Shown here: positions 46,536 to 54,589 of the stretch, one piece after another
How positions within the stretch are numbered: the stretch's first letter is position 1
Layout: every line of letters starts with the position of its first letter
Assembly (NCBI RefSeq): GCF_038618305.1
Contig: NZ_CP152017.1
Span: 2,271,501-2,335,500 of the forward strand
Reading direction: 5' to 3'
DNA: 64,000 nucleotides
From: Sporosarcina sp. FSL K6-2383
GTDB lineage: Bacteria > Bacillota > Bacilli > Bacillales_A > Planococcaceae
Program-made: the position numbers and the translations under genes
The notes under the pieces: generated by a model
Database searches by the model: none
Told to the model about the DNA's origin: nothing
What the model saw: only the letters and a program-made list of their open reading frames with translations

Positions 46536-46991
46536 TTAAACTAATTCCTTTTCCATTGTCCAGTAAGTCTCAAACCAACCAACGTGTACATATCCGAATT
46601 GTTCGTATAAATGACGAGCTGGATTTCTCGGGTCTACGCTTAAACATAATTTCTGATACCCATAAGTCTTCGCTTCAATTTCAAGAACACGCATTAAAGA
46701 TTTTCCAATTCCTCTACCTCGGAATCCCTTCAGGACTGCCATTCCTATTTCCGGTGCTTCATCAAACAGACGTAACCAAATGGCACCAATGGGTTGGTTG
46801 TTTATTTCCGCAATCAATCCAATATCACCGCTCTGGTTTCCCCATCCGTCCACATATTTTGAAACAGATGGATCGTCTAGTATGTCTCGTGGAAAAGGTT
46901 TTTGCCCTTCAGGTACAAACGCGGACTCATATACCATATCCCACAAGAAGGAGATATCATGTTTTTCCAGATTTCTTATTTCGAAATTCAT
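46536..46991 (-). CDS. GNAT N-acetyltransferase, 151 aa
   Basis: A compact GNAT with IGMAVLKGFRGRGIGKSLMR as strand 4 and the acetyl-CoA loop, and NPARHLYEQFGYVHVGW as motif B. Substrate unknown. The ATG at 46991 is preceded by GGAGCAGGTGATATAGCTT. It is the third acetyltransferase within 5 kb. Confidence 0.85.
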   Translation of the reverse strand: MNFEIRNLEKHDISFLWDMVYESAFVPEGQKPFPRDILDDPSVSKYVDGWGNQSGDIGLIAEINNQPIGAIWLRLFDEAPEIGMAVLKGFRGRGIGKSLMRVLEIEAKTYGYQKLCLSVDPRNPARHLYEQFGYVHVGWFETYWTMEKELV

Positions 46992-47096
46992 AAGCTATAT
47001 CACCTGCTCCTTGTTAGTCCATTTGTTTGATGCAATTAAATGGCCCGATTACGGCGAATACTTAGCGAACTATCGCGCTAGATTGTGAATGATTTT

Positions 47097-47240
47097 TCAT
47101 TTTCGTTTGTTAAAATATATTGAAAGCGCAAAGAAGACTACTAACCCTATTAGAATTGAGCGAAGTAGTTTACCATCTACGTACACCCCTATTGCTCCTC
47201 CCACAATCATAGCAATAAACATAATGATAATAAATCTCAT
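47097..47240 (-). CDS. Tiny membrane protein, 47 aa
   Basis: A short frame with two hydrophobic helices: MRFIIIMFIAMIVGGAIGVY, a VDGKLLRS turn, then ILIGLVVFFALSIYF and a basic tail NKRK. GGGGGAAGTAGTTTT precedes the ATG at 47240. Not recognised; the small-membrane-protein layout and good start signals support it. Confidence 0.55.
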   Translation of the reverse strand: MRFIIIMFIAMIVGGAIGVYVDGKLLRSILIGLVVFFALSIYFNKRK

Positions 47241-47354
47241 AAAACTACTTCCCCCATAACCTTATTCTGTAATCTGGCCCGTTCACGAAAATTGAGCGCT
47301 GATCTTTCTTCAAGAAAAGCGCCTGATTGCTTTAAACTAAATGGTTTGAATCGC

Positions 47355-47561
47355 TTATTGCAGTTTTAGAAGGTATGCAATAATCTCAGAACTATTGGGC
47401 GTTAATAAAAATACCGAAACGGCAATAAATAGTACCCCTGTAAACAGGGGAACAAAAGCTTTAGCTCCTCCCACAGTCTTTATTTTAACGAAGCCCTTAG
47501 CTGAAATGGCAACACCGATTAGAAGTAAAAGCAAGTACCAAAAACCCATAAACTCACCCAT
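47355..47561 (-). CDS. Small membrane protein, 64-68 aa
   Basis: Two TM helices separated by KIKTVGGAKAF. Family unknown. There are two possible starts: ATG 47561 with a weak site, or ATG 47549 with GGGTGAG just upstream (preferred by spacing). It is in a run of tiny membrane protein genes. Confidence 0.5.
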   Translation of the reverse strand: MGEFMGFWYLLLLLIGVAISAKGFVKIKTVGGAKAFVPLFTGVLFIAVSVFLLTPNSSEIIAYLLKLQ

Positions 47562-47691
47562 TTCTTTTCAGATGATTATTAACGATGCACCAGCAAAAAT
47601 CTTTCTCTTAATCATTTATGATATTCTTTCAAGTTCCTCACACTTTTATTTACCATGTCTAATCAAATGATTTTCCATAATCCACGTTAAT

Positions 47692-48018
47692 TCAAGAAAC
47701 TGTACTACTTTTAGTCTTAGAAAAATTAACTATACCCATCATTAAACATAAAATGCCCAACGCCCAAACAACCCCGGAAATCCCAATCCGAAGTGAAATC
47801 TCTTCAGATGCCATTGGGTGGTTATAATCAAACGAAATAGCCTTTAAGAAAAAATATATAGAAACTGAAAATAAAAGGAAATATAATAATGTACAGGTGT
47901 ATGCAAAACTATTATTTCTAGTTTTCAACCAAAGTAATAGCGTAGTTAATATCGCCATGCCGATTACAATTATGAAACCGCCTGTTAACAGATTTACTAC
48001 TTCCTTTTCTAACGGCAT
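47692..48018 (-). CDS. Small membrane protein, 108 aa (paralogue of 40457-40780)
   Basis: Same start (MPLE), same membrane layout and the shared segment FLKAISFDYNHPMASEEISL followed by a last helix CLMMGIVNFSK. It is a clear paralogue of the gene 7 kb to the left. The ATG at 48018 follows GCGGAGGAGTCTT. Function unknown. The following 198 bp (48019-48216) hold no supported feature. Confidence 0.65.
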   Translation of the reverse strand: MPLEKEVVNLLTGGFIIVIGMAILTTLLLWLKTRNNSFAYTCTLLYFLLFSVSIYFFLKAISFDYNHPMASEEISLRIGISGVVWALGILCLMMGIVNFSKTKSSTVS

Positions 48019-48216
48019 AAGACTCCTCCGCATTCAGTTAAATTTTTGTAATAAATTTGGCCCAACTGACCTGCTATTAGTACAATAAGAAAAAAAGCAG
48101 CCTATATTCTTTAATAAAAATACCGGTTAACAGAACATTTTACACTCCTACAATCAACCAATCATTGCTATTTAACCGTAATATCCAAGATCCGATTTTA
48201 TTAAAACTCACAATAA

Positions 48217-48717
48217 TCATTTCACTTTGTGAAAATACGGCCCACACGTAGATTCGTGGGTGTGTACATACGTCCAAGTAAAGTTTTTGTCAAAAATATA
48301 AATATCTTGCCGAGAATCAAAATCAGCTGCAATGACTTTGTGTGCTTCGCTGTATTGTATAACATAGGGCAAATCTTGATACATAACATAGAGTTCATCC
48401 TTTGGGACAACATCAAAAGCTTTTCTTGCTGCTACTTCCTTCAAACATTTTTGTTTTTCATAGCTAAAAACATGCCATTTGTGTTGGTTATAATGAATGG
48501 ATTCCCGCATTTCTTCATTGATACTTTTAGCAAATGTGTTATCCCATAAATCTTTAATTTCTTCTGCTTCTTCAAATAACTCTGTAATGATTACGCCTTT
48601 ATCAAGTAAATTCTTCTTGAACAGGTACTCATCTTCTATAAACTTAATGGACCAATACACATTTTCCATCTCATCTTTTGGTAATCTATCTACTATTTCA
48701 TCAATTTTGTTTCTCAT
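48217..48717 (-). CDS. DUF4275-family protein
   Basis: About 166 aa, soluble. The C-terminal half gives the DUF4275 pattern: YNQHKWHVFSYEKQKCLKE, AARKAFD, YVMYQDLPYVIQYSEAHKVI and FTWTYVHTHESTCGPYF. No function known. GGAGG precedes three consecutive ATG codons (48723, 48720, 48717); the last has the best spacing. The longer frame to 48768 is rejected. Confidence 0.8.
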   Translation of the reverse strand: MRNKIDEIVDRLPKDEMENVYWSIKFIEDEYLFKKNLLDKGVIITELFEEAEEIKDLWDNTFAKSINEEMRESIHYNQHKWHVFSYEKQKCLKEVAARKAFDVVPKDELYVMYQDLPYVIQYSEAHKVIAADFDSRQDIYIFDKNFTWTYVHTHESTCGPYFHKVK

Positions 48718-48830
48718 CATCATAACCTCCACTATTTCCTCTAAAAAACACCTTACATCTTTCAGCAAGTTCGCTATAGAATAATTTCAAACAAATTACG
48801 CATCCTACGGAAAAGGAGATGGCATGCATT

Positions 48831-49160
48831 ATGCGAAAAACGTTTCTTGCACTTGGAATTTTTACAATTATTAACGCTGGACCAACGCCTATCCCAACGA
48901 TTGCTCATGCTCAGCAAGAAATTCCATCCTACGCCAAATGGGGAAGGCTCGCTATGCAAGAAACACAATTAAAGTATCCCCATGCAACTATTATTGACTA
49001 CCTGCATGAAGGCAGCGAATTGAAGGAGTATTCGACAATTGAAAAGTTTAAGCTCTGGCTAAGGGAGGATGACCACGAATTCGGCGTTTTTGTAAGAATT
49101 GAGTATGCTACCGTTACTGAAAGAGTGATCACTATTTCTTTTCAAGAAACCCCGAGATAA
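48831..49160 (+). CDS. Secreted DUF3889-family protein
   Basis: 109 aa. A cleavable signal peptide (MRKTFLALGIFT... to AHA about residue 26) is followed by the DUF3889 core: YAKWGRLAMQETQLKYPHA, DYLHEG and EKFKLWLREDDHEFGVFVRI. Role unknown, extracytoplasmic. An AAAAGGAG site lies upstream; the ATG at 48831 gives the natural signal peptide, although its spacing (12 nt) is long. Convergent with the DUF3139 gene. Confidence 0.8.
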   Translation: MRKTFLALGIFTIINAGPTPIPTIAHAQQEIPSYAKWGRLAMQETQLKYPHATIIDYLHEGSELKEYSTIEKFKLWLREDDHEFGVFVRIEYATVTERVITISFQETPR

Positions 49161-49164
49161 TTCA

Positions 49165-49503
49165 TTAAAAACGTGGATCATAATTCTTTAGGTTTTCTTC
49201 TGTAATACCTTTAGAAATTTCATGGCTAAATTGAATTACATCATTGCCATGAGCAAAATAGGTATACTTGACATTTGGTTCATTTTTGAAAGTGACAATT
49301 ACATAGAAAGTTGGAAGCTTCCCCCACTTTCCCACAATCGATTCAATATCCTCGTTTACAAAGCCCTTTTCTTCAATTAGATAAGTAGACACCCTATTTT
49401 TGTAAATATACTTATTCGCTTGAATCGCTATTATTGGTGTAAGGACTAGTACGATAAGAATAACGAATAGGCTGATTATCATGACCCTTTTAGCTCTACT
49501 CAT
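49165..49503 (-). CDS. DUF3139-family membrane-anchored protein
   Basis: About 112 aa. One N-terminal TM helix (VMIISLFVILIVLVLTPI), then YLIEEKGFVNEDIESIVGKW and FYVIVTFKNEPNVKYTYF, typical of DUF3139. Function unknown. GGAG lies 5-8 nt before the ATG pair 49506/49503; an earlier ATG at 49521 is also possible. Confidence 0.78.
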   Translation of the reverse strand: MSRAKRVMIISLFVILIVLVLTPIIAIQANKYIYKNRVSTYLIEEKGFVNEDIESIVGKWGKLPTFYVIVTFKNEPNVKYTYFAHGNDVIQFSHEISKGITEENLKNYDPRF

Positions 49504-49566
49504 CATTCCAACTCCATTCATAGATGCTTTCCCTTTTTAATACGCCTGCAAAGGTTATTTACTACG

Positions 49567-49618
49567 GGTATTAAGGCCTACCTTCAAAAACAACTAACCC
49601 GCTGTTAGTTTCAATAAG
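49567..49618. repeat. Dispersed ~52-bp intergenic repeat, copy X
   Basis: GGTATTAAGGCCTACC, then AAAAACAACTAACC-GC-GTTAGTTT-AA. It contains the hairpin AACTAAC-CCGCT-GTTAGTT (49592-49610). A second copy is at 51344-51396. Confidence 0.7.
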
Positions 49619-49690
49619 TACATAATTTATTCAGAAAAGGTAATAATATAATAAATTAGATAAAATCGTAAGGAAGTGTATTGCAAAAAA

Positions 49691-50110
49691 ATGAAAAAGA
49701 TGTTAATCGTTTTTATACTATCCCTTACTCTTGTTACTTCTTTTCAAAAAACAATCCTCTCACCAGCTGAACCAACACCAGACTCTGAAGAGCTTAAGTT
49801 ACAGGATATGCTTATGAACATGCTTACTCCTTATATTTCAAAGGATTTGAATAACTATTATTACCCGGAGATTTTAAAGGATTTTTCACCTCAAGTCACT
49901 CCATGGGAAATTGAAGTAATTGAAACAAGAAGAGTCAATGATTTCCGTGGCTTTCTATTGGAAATCACATTTGAAATTGAACCTACCGATGGTGGACACT
50001 GGATTCCAGTAGGGAAAGACCGAATGACCTATGAAATTGTTCCTGGACCCGAGGTTAAATTGATAAATCACACGCATCTAAAGACGTATGAATACCCTCC
50101 CGAATTATAA
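49691..50110 (+). CDS. Secreted DUF3888-family protein
   Basis: 139 aa with a signal peptide (KKMLIVFILSLTLVTS). The DUF3888 tokens are DSEELKLQDMLMNMLTPYI, NYYYPEILKD, RRVNDFRGFLLEITFEI and VGKDRMTYEIVPG. Role unknown. Starts at ATG 49691 or 49700; a GTG at 49676 is in frame but overlaps the only purine-rich site. Confidence 0.78.
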   Translation: MKKMLIVFILSLTLVTSFQKTILSPAEPTPDSEELKLQDMLMNMLTPYISKDLNNYYYPEILKDFSPQVTPWEIEVIETRRVNDFRGFLLEITFEIEPTDGGHWIPVGKDRMTYEIVPGPEVKLINHTHLKTYEYPPEL

Positions 50111-50120
50111 ATAAGCCTCC

Positions 50121-50139
50121 ACTAAACTGCCCAGTTAGT
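50121..50139. repeat. ACTAA-type hairpin
   Basis: ACTAA(A)CTG-CC-CAGTTAGT, an 8-bp stem with one bulge, between the DUF3888 and DinB-like genes (convergent), possibly working as a terminator. Confidence 0.5.
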
Positions 50140-50157
50140 AAAAATGTGTACTCTCAT

Positions 50158-50634
50158 TTAATAAGAATGAATTGGTTTGAACTTTATTCCAATAAAGTTA
50201 GCGGACACAGGGCAAAGTTCTAATTCCCTTGCCCAAACAGAAAGTTGACCAATATGATGAATTTCATGAATAACTATATGGTGTAATATTTCATCTACAA
50301 TATATTTATCTTCATCCCAAGAAACACTCACAATTTCCTTTTTTAATTCATCTAAACCCAATTTCAAAAATTCAACTATTTCTTTCCGGAATGTATCTGA
50401 TAGTGATTTGATTTTATCAAGTGTATTATAATCAGCAAACTGAACTACTAAATCTTCTTTACCTTGAATACCGCGAAGCCAACTGTATTCAACCTCAATA
50501 ATGTGAAAAAGAGTATATAAAATACTTCGTACTCCTCCTGTTCGTTCTTTTATCAACTCCTCTTTTGATAGTTGATAACACCATTCAAACCATTCATCTC
50601 TTACTTGCCAGTTAAATTCAAATAACTTTATCAA
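50158..50634 (-). CDS. DinB/YfiT-like metal-dependent protein
   Basis: 158 aa four-helix bundle of the DinB superfamily. The metal triad is likely His in TLFHIIEVEYSWL and the two His in HHIVIHEIHHIGQL. Relatives include bacillithiol transferases (BstA/YfiT) and other thiol transferases, so a thiol-transfer role is possible. TTG start at 50634 with AGGAG 8 nt upstream; the GTG at 50643 overlaps that site. It is unrelated to the DinB polymerase. Confidence 0.85.
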   Translation of the reverse strand: MIKLFEFNWQVRDEWFEWCYQLSKEELIKERTGGVRSILYTLFHIIEVEYSWLRGIQGKEDLVVQFADYNTLDKIKSLSDTFRKEIVEFLKLGLDELKKEIVSVSWDEDKYIVDEILHHIVIHEIHHIGQLSVWARELELCPVSANFIGIKFKPIHSY

Positions 50635-50750
50635 TGTAAACACTCCTATAAATAATTGTTTATGACAATAATAATTAGCTTTTTCTACTAAAACCTCTTA
50701 TGTAAAACAAATTGCCTTGGTAGTGAAATATCATGAAGAAATTCCATGTA

Positions 50751-51305
50751 TCACTTAACCCAATTCGGAATAATATCACCAAAGTATTTACCAATCTTTT
50801 CAACCTCGGTCATGATACGACTAATCCCCACTTCGGATAAAAACCAATTTTCTTTGGTTATTCCATACCTATCTATAACAGGTGATACTAGAAAATCGGT
50901 TTCTTTTGGAAATTCAGATTGATAACATAATAGTGCTCGACGAGAATGACCTGCTTTACAAACAATTATTACTTTGTTCGGATGGATGCCTGCTTTTTTT
51001 AGAACCTCCAACGAAAAACGAGCGTTTTCCAACGTATGCTGTGCTTGATTTTCTCTTAAAATGGCTTCTTCTGGCACTCCGTTGTCAATACCAATATTCC
51101 GTAAGTAATTCCACTCAGTAGTCCCTACATGTGGCTTATATCCACCAGATGGTAATATGTATGGTGCAAATCCTTGCTGATATAAAGAGGCAGCTTTCTC
51201 CATTAATTGGGGATGATTGGCGCCAGGTACTAAAATGACATCTGCTGAAGTAATTTCAGTTTCCACAAAAACAAAGTCAGTAATGCAATCAAATGGATAA
51301 GTCAC
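50751..51305 (-). CDS. YdcF/ElyC-family (DUF218) protein
   Basis: 184 aa. DUF218 Rossmann-like fold: DVILVPGANHP, ASLYQQGFAPYILPSGG, then AILRENQAQHTLENARFSLE, VIIVCKAGHSRRALLCYQ. Family members (SanA, ElyC, YdcF) act in envelope or undecaprenyl-phosphate biology; this version lacks a TM anchor and is therefore probably cytoplasmic. GTG start after GGGAAGAATGATTA. Confidence 0.85.
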   Translation of the reverse strand: MTYPFDCITDFVFVETEITSADVILVPGANHPQLMEKAASLYQQGFAPYILPSGGYKPHVGTTEWNYLRNIGIDNGVPEEAILRENQAQHTLENARFSLEVLKKAGIHPNKVIIVCKAGHSRRALLCYQSEFPKETDFLVSPVIDRYGITKENWFLSEVGISRIMTEVEKIGKYFGDIIPNWVK

Positions 51306-51343
51306 TAATCATTCTTCCCTTCCCTTTCTTACACGCTGGCTAA

Positions 51344-51396
51344 GGCTATTAAAGCCTGCTGCGAAAAACAACTTACCTGCCGTTTGTTTAAGAAGT
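51344..51396. repeat. Dispersed ~52-bp intergenic repeat, copy Y
   Basis: GGCTATTAAAGCCTGC, then AAAAACAACTTACC-GC-GTTTGTTT-AA. It aligns over its whole length with copy X at 49567. Confidence 0.7.
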
Positions 51397-51453
51397 AAAA
51401 AGAACAACATGAGTAGTTGCAATCGGAATAAAGATATCCGTAGTATAAAATGT

Positions 51454-51729
51454 CTATGTCCCAAAATCACCAAAAAACATGATACCAACACTGAATAAAG
51501 TTAGAACCAATAAAGCTAACATACCAAGTGAAGAAATAAGTACAGCAATTGTTTTCAAATGCCCCTTCATACTAAATAGCGCAGTGAAAAACGAACCAAA
51601 TAGTAATGATATGACTATCAATATGTCCCATGAATCAGGTAAGAGATTCAATACTTGCGGGATAATAAAACCCAAGATGATAAACATCAACATTAACACT
51701 AATGAAATCATGCTCAAATGTTTCTTCAT
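51454..51729 (-). CDS. Small membrane protein, 91 aa
   Basis: Three hydrophobic helices, the last ending GIMFFGDFG; not assigned to a family. The start MKKHLSMISL at 51729 is preceded by AAGGGAGGTTAATACG. Probably a free-standing membrane protein gene. Confidence 0.6.
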   Translation of the reverse strand: MKKHLSMISLVLMLMFIILGFIIPQVLNLLPDSWDILIVISLLFGSFFTALFSMKGHLKTIAVLISSLGMLALLVLTLFSVGIMFFGDFGT

Positions 51730-51772
51730 CGTATTAACCTCCCTTCCACATTTGACATAGCCGTAAAAAACA

Positions 51773-52282
51773 TTAAATCTTACGGTAATACCTTAATGAA
51801 ATATAACTTTCTCCATCAACGTTTCCATGTCCATCCCGTTCGTGATCAAGAACGAACCCTCTTGCCTCATAGAAAGGAATTCCTTTTTGATTTCCTTTCG
51901 CGACAGAAACCCATTGCTCCGTTGCGTTAAACTCTTCCTTTTGTTGTTTGGTAATAGCGTCTACTATCTTTGTGCCAATACCTTCGTTGCGTCTGCCGGG
52001 ATTTAAATACAAAACAAAAATTTCTCCAGATCTGTCCCCAACCAGTCCACCTCCACCAGCCCCAATTACTTCATTCTCTTCTACTGCAACAAAATAGCCT
52101 CCCCATTCCTTACTCGTTTCTGTAACCTCTTTTAGAATTCTATCATGATTATAAAAATCCTTAATTATTCCTTCAATGTATGCTTCAGAATGTGTTTCTT
52201 TGTATGTTGCCCAATAACCATCGCTACAAACTTTTGCTATTCCTTCAACGTGATTAGCATTGGCTTTTATAATATGTATCAT
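51773..52282 (-). CDS. GNAT N-acetyltransferase, 169 aa
   Basis: GNAT with IFVLYLNPGRRNEGIGTKIV as strand 4 and the acetyl-CoA loop, and WVSVAKGNQKGIPFYEARGF as motif B, the layout of the YkwB/PaiA-like group. The start at 52282 has AGAGGAGTTAGTT upstream; the longer frame is rejected. Substrate unknown. Confidence 0.85.
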   Translation of the reverse strand: MIHIIKANANHVEGIAKVCSDGYWATYKETHSEAYIEGIIKDFYNHDRILKEVTETSKEWGGYFVAVEENEVIGAGGGGLVGDRSGEIFVLYLNPGRRNEGIGTKIVDAITKQQKEEFNATEQWVSVAKGNQKGIPFYEARGFVLDHERDGHGNVDGESYISLRYYRKI

Positions 52283-52346
52283 AACTAACTCCTCTTCCGT
52301 ACAATTTATCACTACTGGTTAAATTCACTATTTCAGGTACATTTCT

Positions 52347-52884
52347 TCACATTTCGTCTCTCCATAATCGTTCATAAGTTACTTTTTTACCTGTATTTAT
52401 TAATAGAAATATGTCAGGGTTACTAAGTTTTTGCCAATCTTCAAATCCGAAATTTTCATTATAATAATTTAAAAGTAATGACATTATATTTCCATGTGTA
52501 ACGATGATTGTATTTTCAGATTCACCTTTAAAAATATCCTCTACAACTTCTACTATTCGTTTCATTGCTTCTTGACTGGACTCCCCGCCTTCAAATTTCA
52601 ATGCCATGTTCTCAAAGGATGTGCTTAGTTTTTCCAACCAGTCAGTAAGATTTTCAGTACTTAGTACACGTTCTGTTAATTGTCTATCAATCTCTATTTC
52701 AACACTCAGTTGCTCTGCAAGTGGTTGTATAGATTGAATAGCACGCTTATAAGGACTTGAAATAATACGGTCGATTTTAAAATTCAGATACATCTAATGC
52801 TTGTTTAAAACCTCTAGCTGTAAGTTGTGCTTCAGATGGCTGCCCTTCAGCCTCACAATGCCTTATAATATAAACTTTTTTCAC
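52347..52884 (-). pseudogene. Histidine phosphatase (phosphoglycerate-mutase-like), frameshifted
   Basis: The N-terminal 35 codons from GTG 52884 (GGAG at 8 nt) carry the catalytic VYIIRHCEAEG (RH motif) and end ALDVSEF-stop at 52777. The next frame carries the rest, KIDRIISSPYKRAIQSIQ to VTHGNIMSLLL with the second catalytic His. One extra T in the run GAATTTTAAAATCGAC separates them; deleting one T gives SEFKIDRIISSP, a continuous protein of about 178 aa. It is either a decayed gene or an error in the sequence. Confidence 0.85.
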
Positions 52885-52918
52885 CTTAACCACTCCAATA
52901 TTATGTATAATGACGTTA

Positions 52919-53353
52919 TTATGACGAACAAGTTAGATTTAACGATTCAGCACGTTTAATACTTTCTTTCAAATAAACAGGTGCTTTTGGATCGCTTAAT
53001 ATCTCTTCAGTAGTTAACCATAATACTTTTTCTACCTCATCAGGACTTTTTGGAAATGCCTCCCCAGAATAATGTTCGCAAAGAAAAACAATATTAACTA
53101 CATTTTCACCCGTATCAATAACAAAGGACGTACTATGTACATAATTTAACCTGTCTTTTACTTTCACACCGACTTCTTCTAAAATTTCACGCTTCACTGT
53201 TCTTTCGAATATATCGGAGGAGTTCCCTTCTATATCTACCTTGCCTCCAACAAGTGAAAGCATACCACCAGCGTGTTCTTCTCTTTTACTTCTTTCAATT
53301 ATTAGCCACTTATCATTTTTCCTTATGGCACCTTCAACATTTACAATAAACAT
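52919..53353 (-). CDS. NUDIX hydrolase, 144 aa
   Basis: The NUDIX helix reads GGKVDIEG...RTVKREILEEVGV. About five residues (NSSDI region) are inserted between the usual Gx5E and REUXEEXGU parts, so the loop is longer than the classic box, but the metal-binding REILEE is intact. The substrate is unknown, perhaps a nucleotide sugar or damaged nucleotide. ATG at 53353 with TGGGGG upstream. The histidine phosphatase remnant follows 34 bp downstream. Confidence 0.83.
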   Translation of the reverse strand: MFIVNVEGAIRKNDKWLIIERSKREEHAGGMLSLVGGKVDIEGNSSDIFERTVKREILEEVGVKVKDRLNYVHSTSFVIDTGENVVNIVFLCEHYSGEAFPKSPDEVEKVLWLTTEEILSDPKAPVYLKESIKRAESLNLTCSS

Positions 53354-53424
53354 TTGTGAATTACCCCCAATAAATTCGTTTTTCCTGCTTCTTCAAAACC
53401 TACTTATTCCATCATCCCGTTCCG

Positions 53425-53800
53425 TTAGCCATACATGTAGCACAAAATCAGCGCTACACCACAGAGGATGAAAAGTATGCCGAACGGGTATTGTATACTG
53501 CGGCTGGGAGAGGAAGGTCGATCAACTATGGTGCCATAGAGCCCATCCGGTAATCTAGCTCCAACGACCACGTTGCATCACAGAATGTCGCTCCCTTACG
53601 GGAAGCACTCATGGGAGATTAATCCTACTCTGGTTGTTGCACCGGCCTCCAATACTATTCGCCGTAGAAAGGATGTTTACAATGGAAGTAATCATTGAGC
53701 ATGCATGCGGTATGGACGTTCATAAAGATTCGATTACTGCGTGTATTATGACTCCAAAAGGAAAGTAGATTCGAACGTTTTCCACTAAGACTGTCTCCTA
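53425..53800 (+). mobile_element. IS110-family remnant: left end plus start of the transposase (copy B)
   Basis: About 250 bp of non-coding left end is followed by a transposase start at 53682. The left end has the hairpin TGTAGC...GCTACA (53436-53458) and the blocks shared with copy A. The end of the element beyond about 53800 is lost. In IS110 elements the left end is transcribed as the bridge RNA that guides insertion. The remaining sequence of this 584-bp gap (53800-53937) shows only a short GAGC/GCTC hairpin. Confidence 0.75.
53682..53768 (+). pseudogene. IS110-family transposase, N-terminal stub
   Basis: 28 codons, from AAAGGATG-TTTACA-ATG: HACGMDVHKDSITACIMTP is the DEDD-recombinase N-terminus with the first catalytic Asp. 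A TAG stop follows at the position of a Glu codon (GAA or GAG expected). IRTFSTKT continues in the same frame behind it before homology ends. Not functional. Confidence 0.85.
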
Positions 53801-53937
53801 ATCCAACAAATAATCTGAGTCAGGAACTAGACGCTGCACTCTTTTAAAAAAAATAAATGAGCTGCGGCTCCTTTAGTGTTGTCATTTTTGCGAAGTTTGG
53901 CGTTTAATTTTCGTGGGAGTTCAATAAGCATTTATTT

Positions 53938-54495
53938 TTAACTTTTGTTTAAATCATTTAAAATCCAGCTAACTGCGTTTACTAGATTATCCGCAATATA
54001 ATCAGGTTCAATTTCTTGCCATTCATGCCGAAATTCAGTCAATGAACCTTCTCCCTATCCTGTTTTCACTAATACTTTTTTCGCTCCTGCTTTGTTTGCA
54101 GCTAACATATCTGAACCACCCGTATCACCCACAACATAACATTCTTCAAGGTTTAAATTGTGCACTTCCTTTGCTTTTAATAATAATCCGATATTTGGCT
54201 TTTGGCATTCACATCCGTCATCAGGCTTATGTGAACAGTAGTAAATACCATCAAGAAAAGCGGAATGATTCGCTAGTTCTTCCTCCATCATCTTAAATCC
54301 CTTTAACAATTCATCTTCTGTAAAATATCCTCTACCTACTCTAGTTTGATTTGTAAAAAGAAATACTTTTACTCCTATTTCATTTAGAGTTTTTATAGCT
54401 TTGGGAGCAAAATCATACATTGAAAAATCAAATGGGTGCATTCCTCCACCAGTTCCCCCAATCGTTCCATCTCTGTCTAAAAACACAGCTTTCAT
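53938..54495 (-). pseudogene. HAD-IIIA phosphatase (GmhB/HisB-N-like) with an in-frame nonsense codon
   Basis: From ATG 54495 (AGGGGGATGTGG upstream): FLDRDGTIGG with the catalytic Asp pair, FLFTNQTRVG, CECQKPNIGLLL and VGDTGGSDMLAANKAG. The frame then hits TAG at 54055-54057 where TGG (Trp of TGWGEGS) is expected. It continues unbroken for 38 more codons (EGSLTEFRHEWQEIEPDYIA to the stop at 53938). The full protein would be 185 aa. All motifs precede the stop, so the 146-aa product could keep some activity. Confidence 0.85.
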
Positions 54496-54551
54496 CCACA
54501 TCCCCCTATTTTTCGCTAGATTTAGTGAGAAACCACCTCAATATTTATTGA

Positions 54552-54570
54552 ACTAAACTGCTCCTTTAGT
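54552..54570. repeat. ACTAA-type hairpin
   Basis: ACTAAA-CTGCTCC-TTTAGT, a 6-bp stem, between the methyltransferase and HAD genes. Confidence 0.45.
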
Positions 54571-54589
54571 AGAACCAAAGATGTTGAGA

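Noticed and set aside
46490..47300. Recurrent GGCCCG(A/T)T motif (46493, 47042, 47272)
   Set aside because: Similarity is limited to 10-15 bases and spacing is irregular; too weak to claim a repeat family without a genome search.
50158..50634. DNA polymerase (DinB) by name
   Set aside because: This is the unrelated DinB/YfiT four-helix family; the true Y-family polymerases are at 30856-32109 and the partial gene at 63896.
51309..51491. 60-aa hydrophobic ORF on the minus strand
   Set aside because: It covers repeat copy Y and overlaps the next gene; no start signal.
53241..53471. Plus-strand ORF antisense to the NUDIX gene
   Set aside because: Shadow frame; it runs into the IS110 end.
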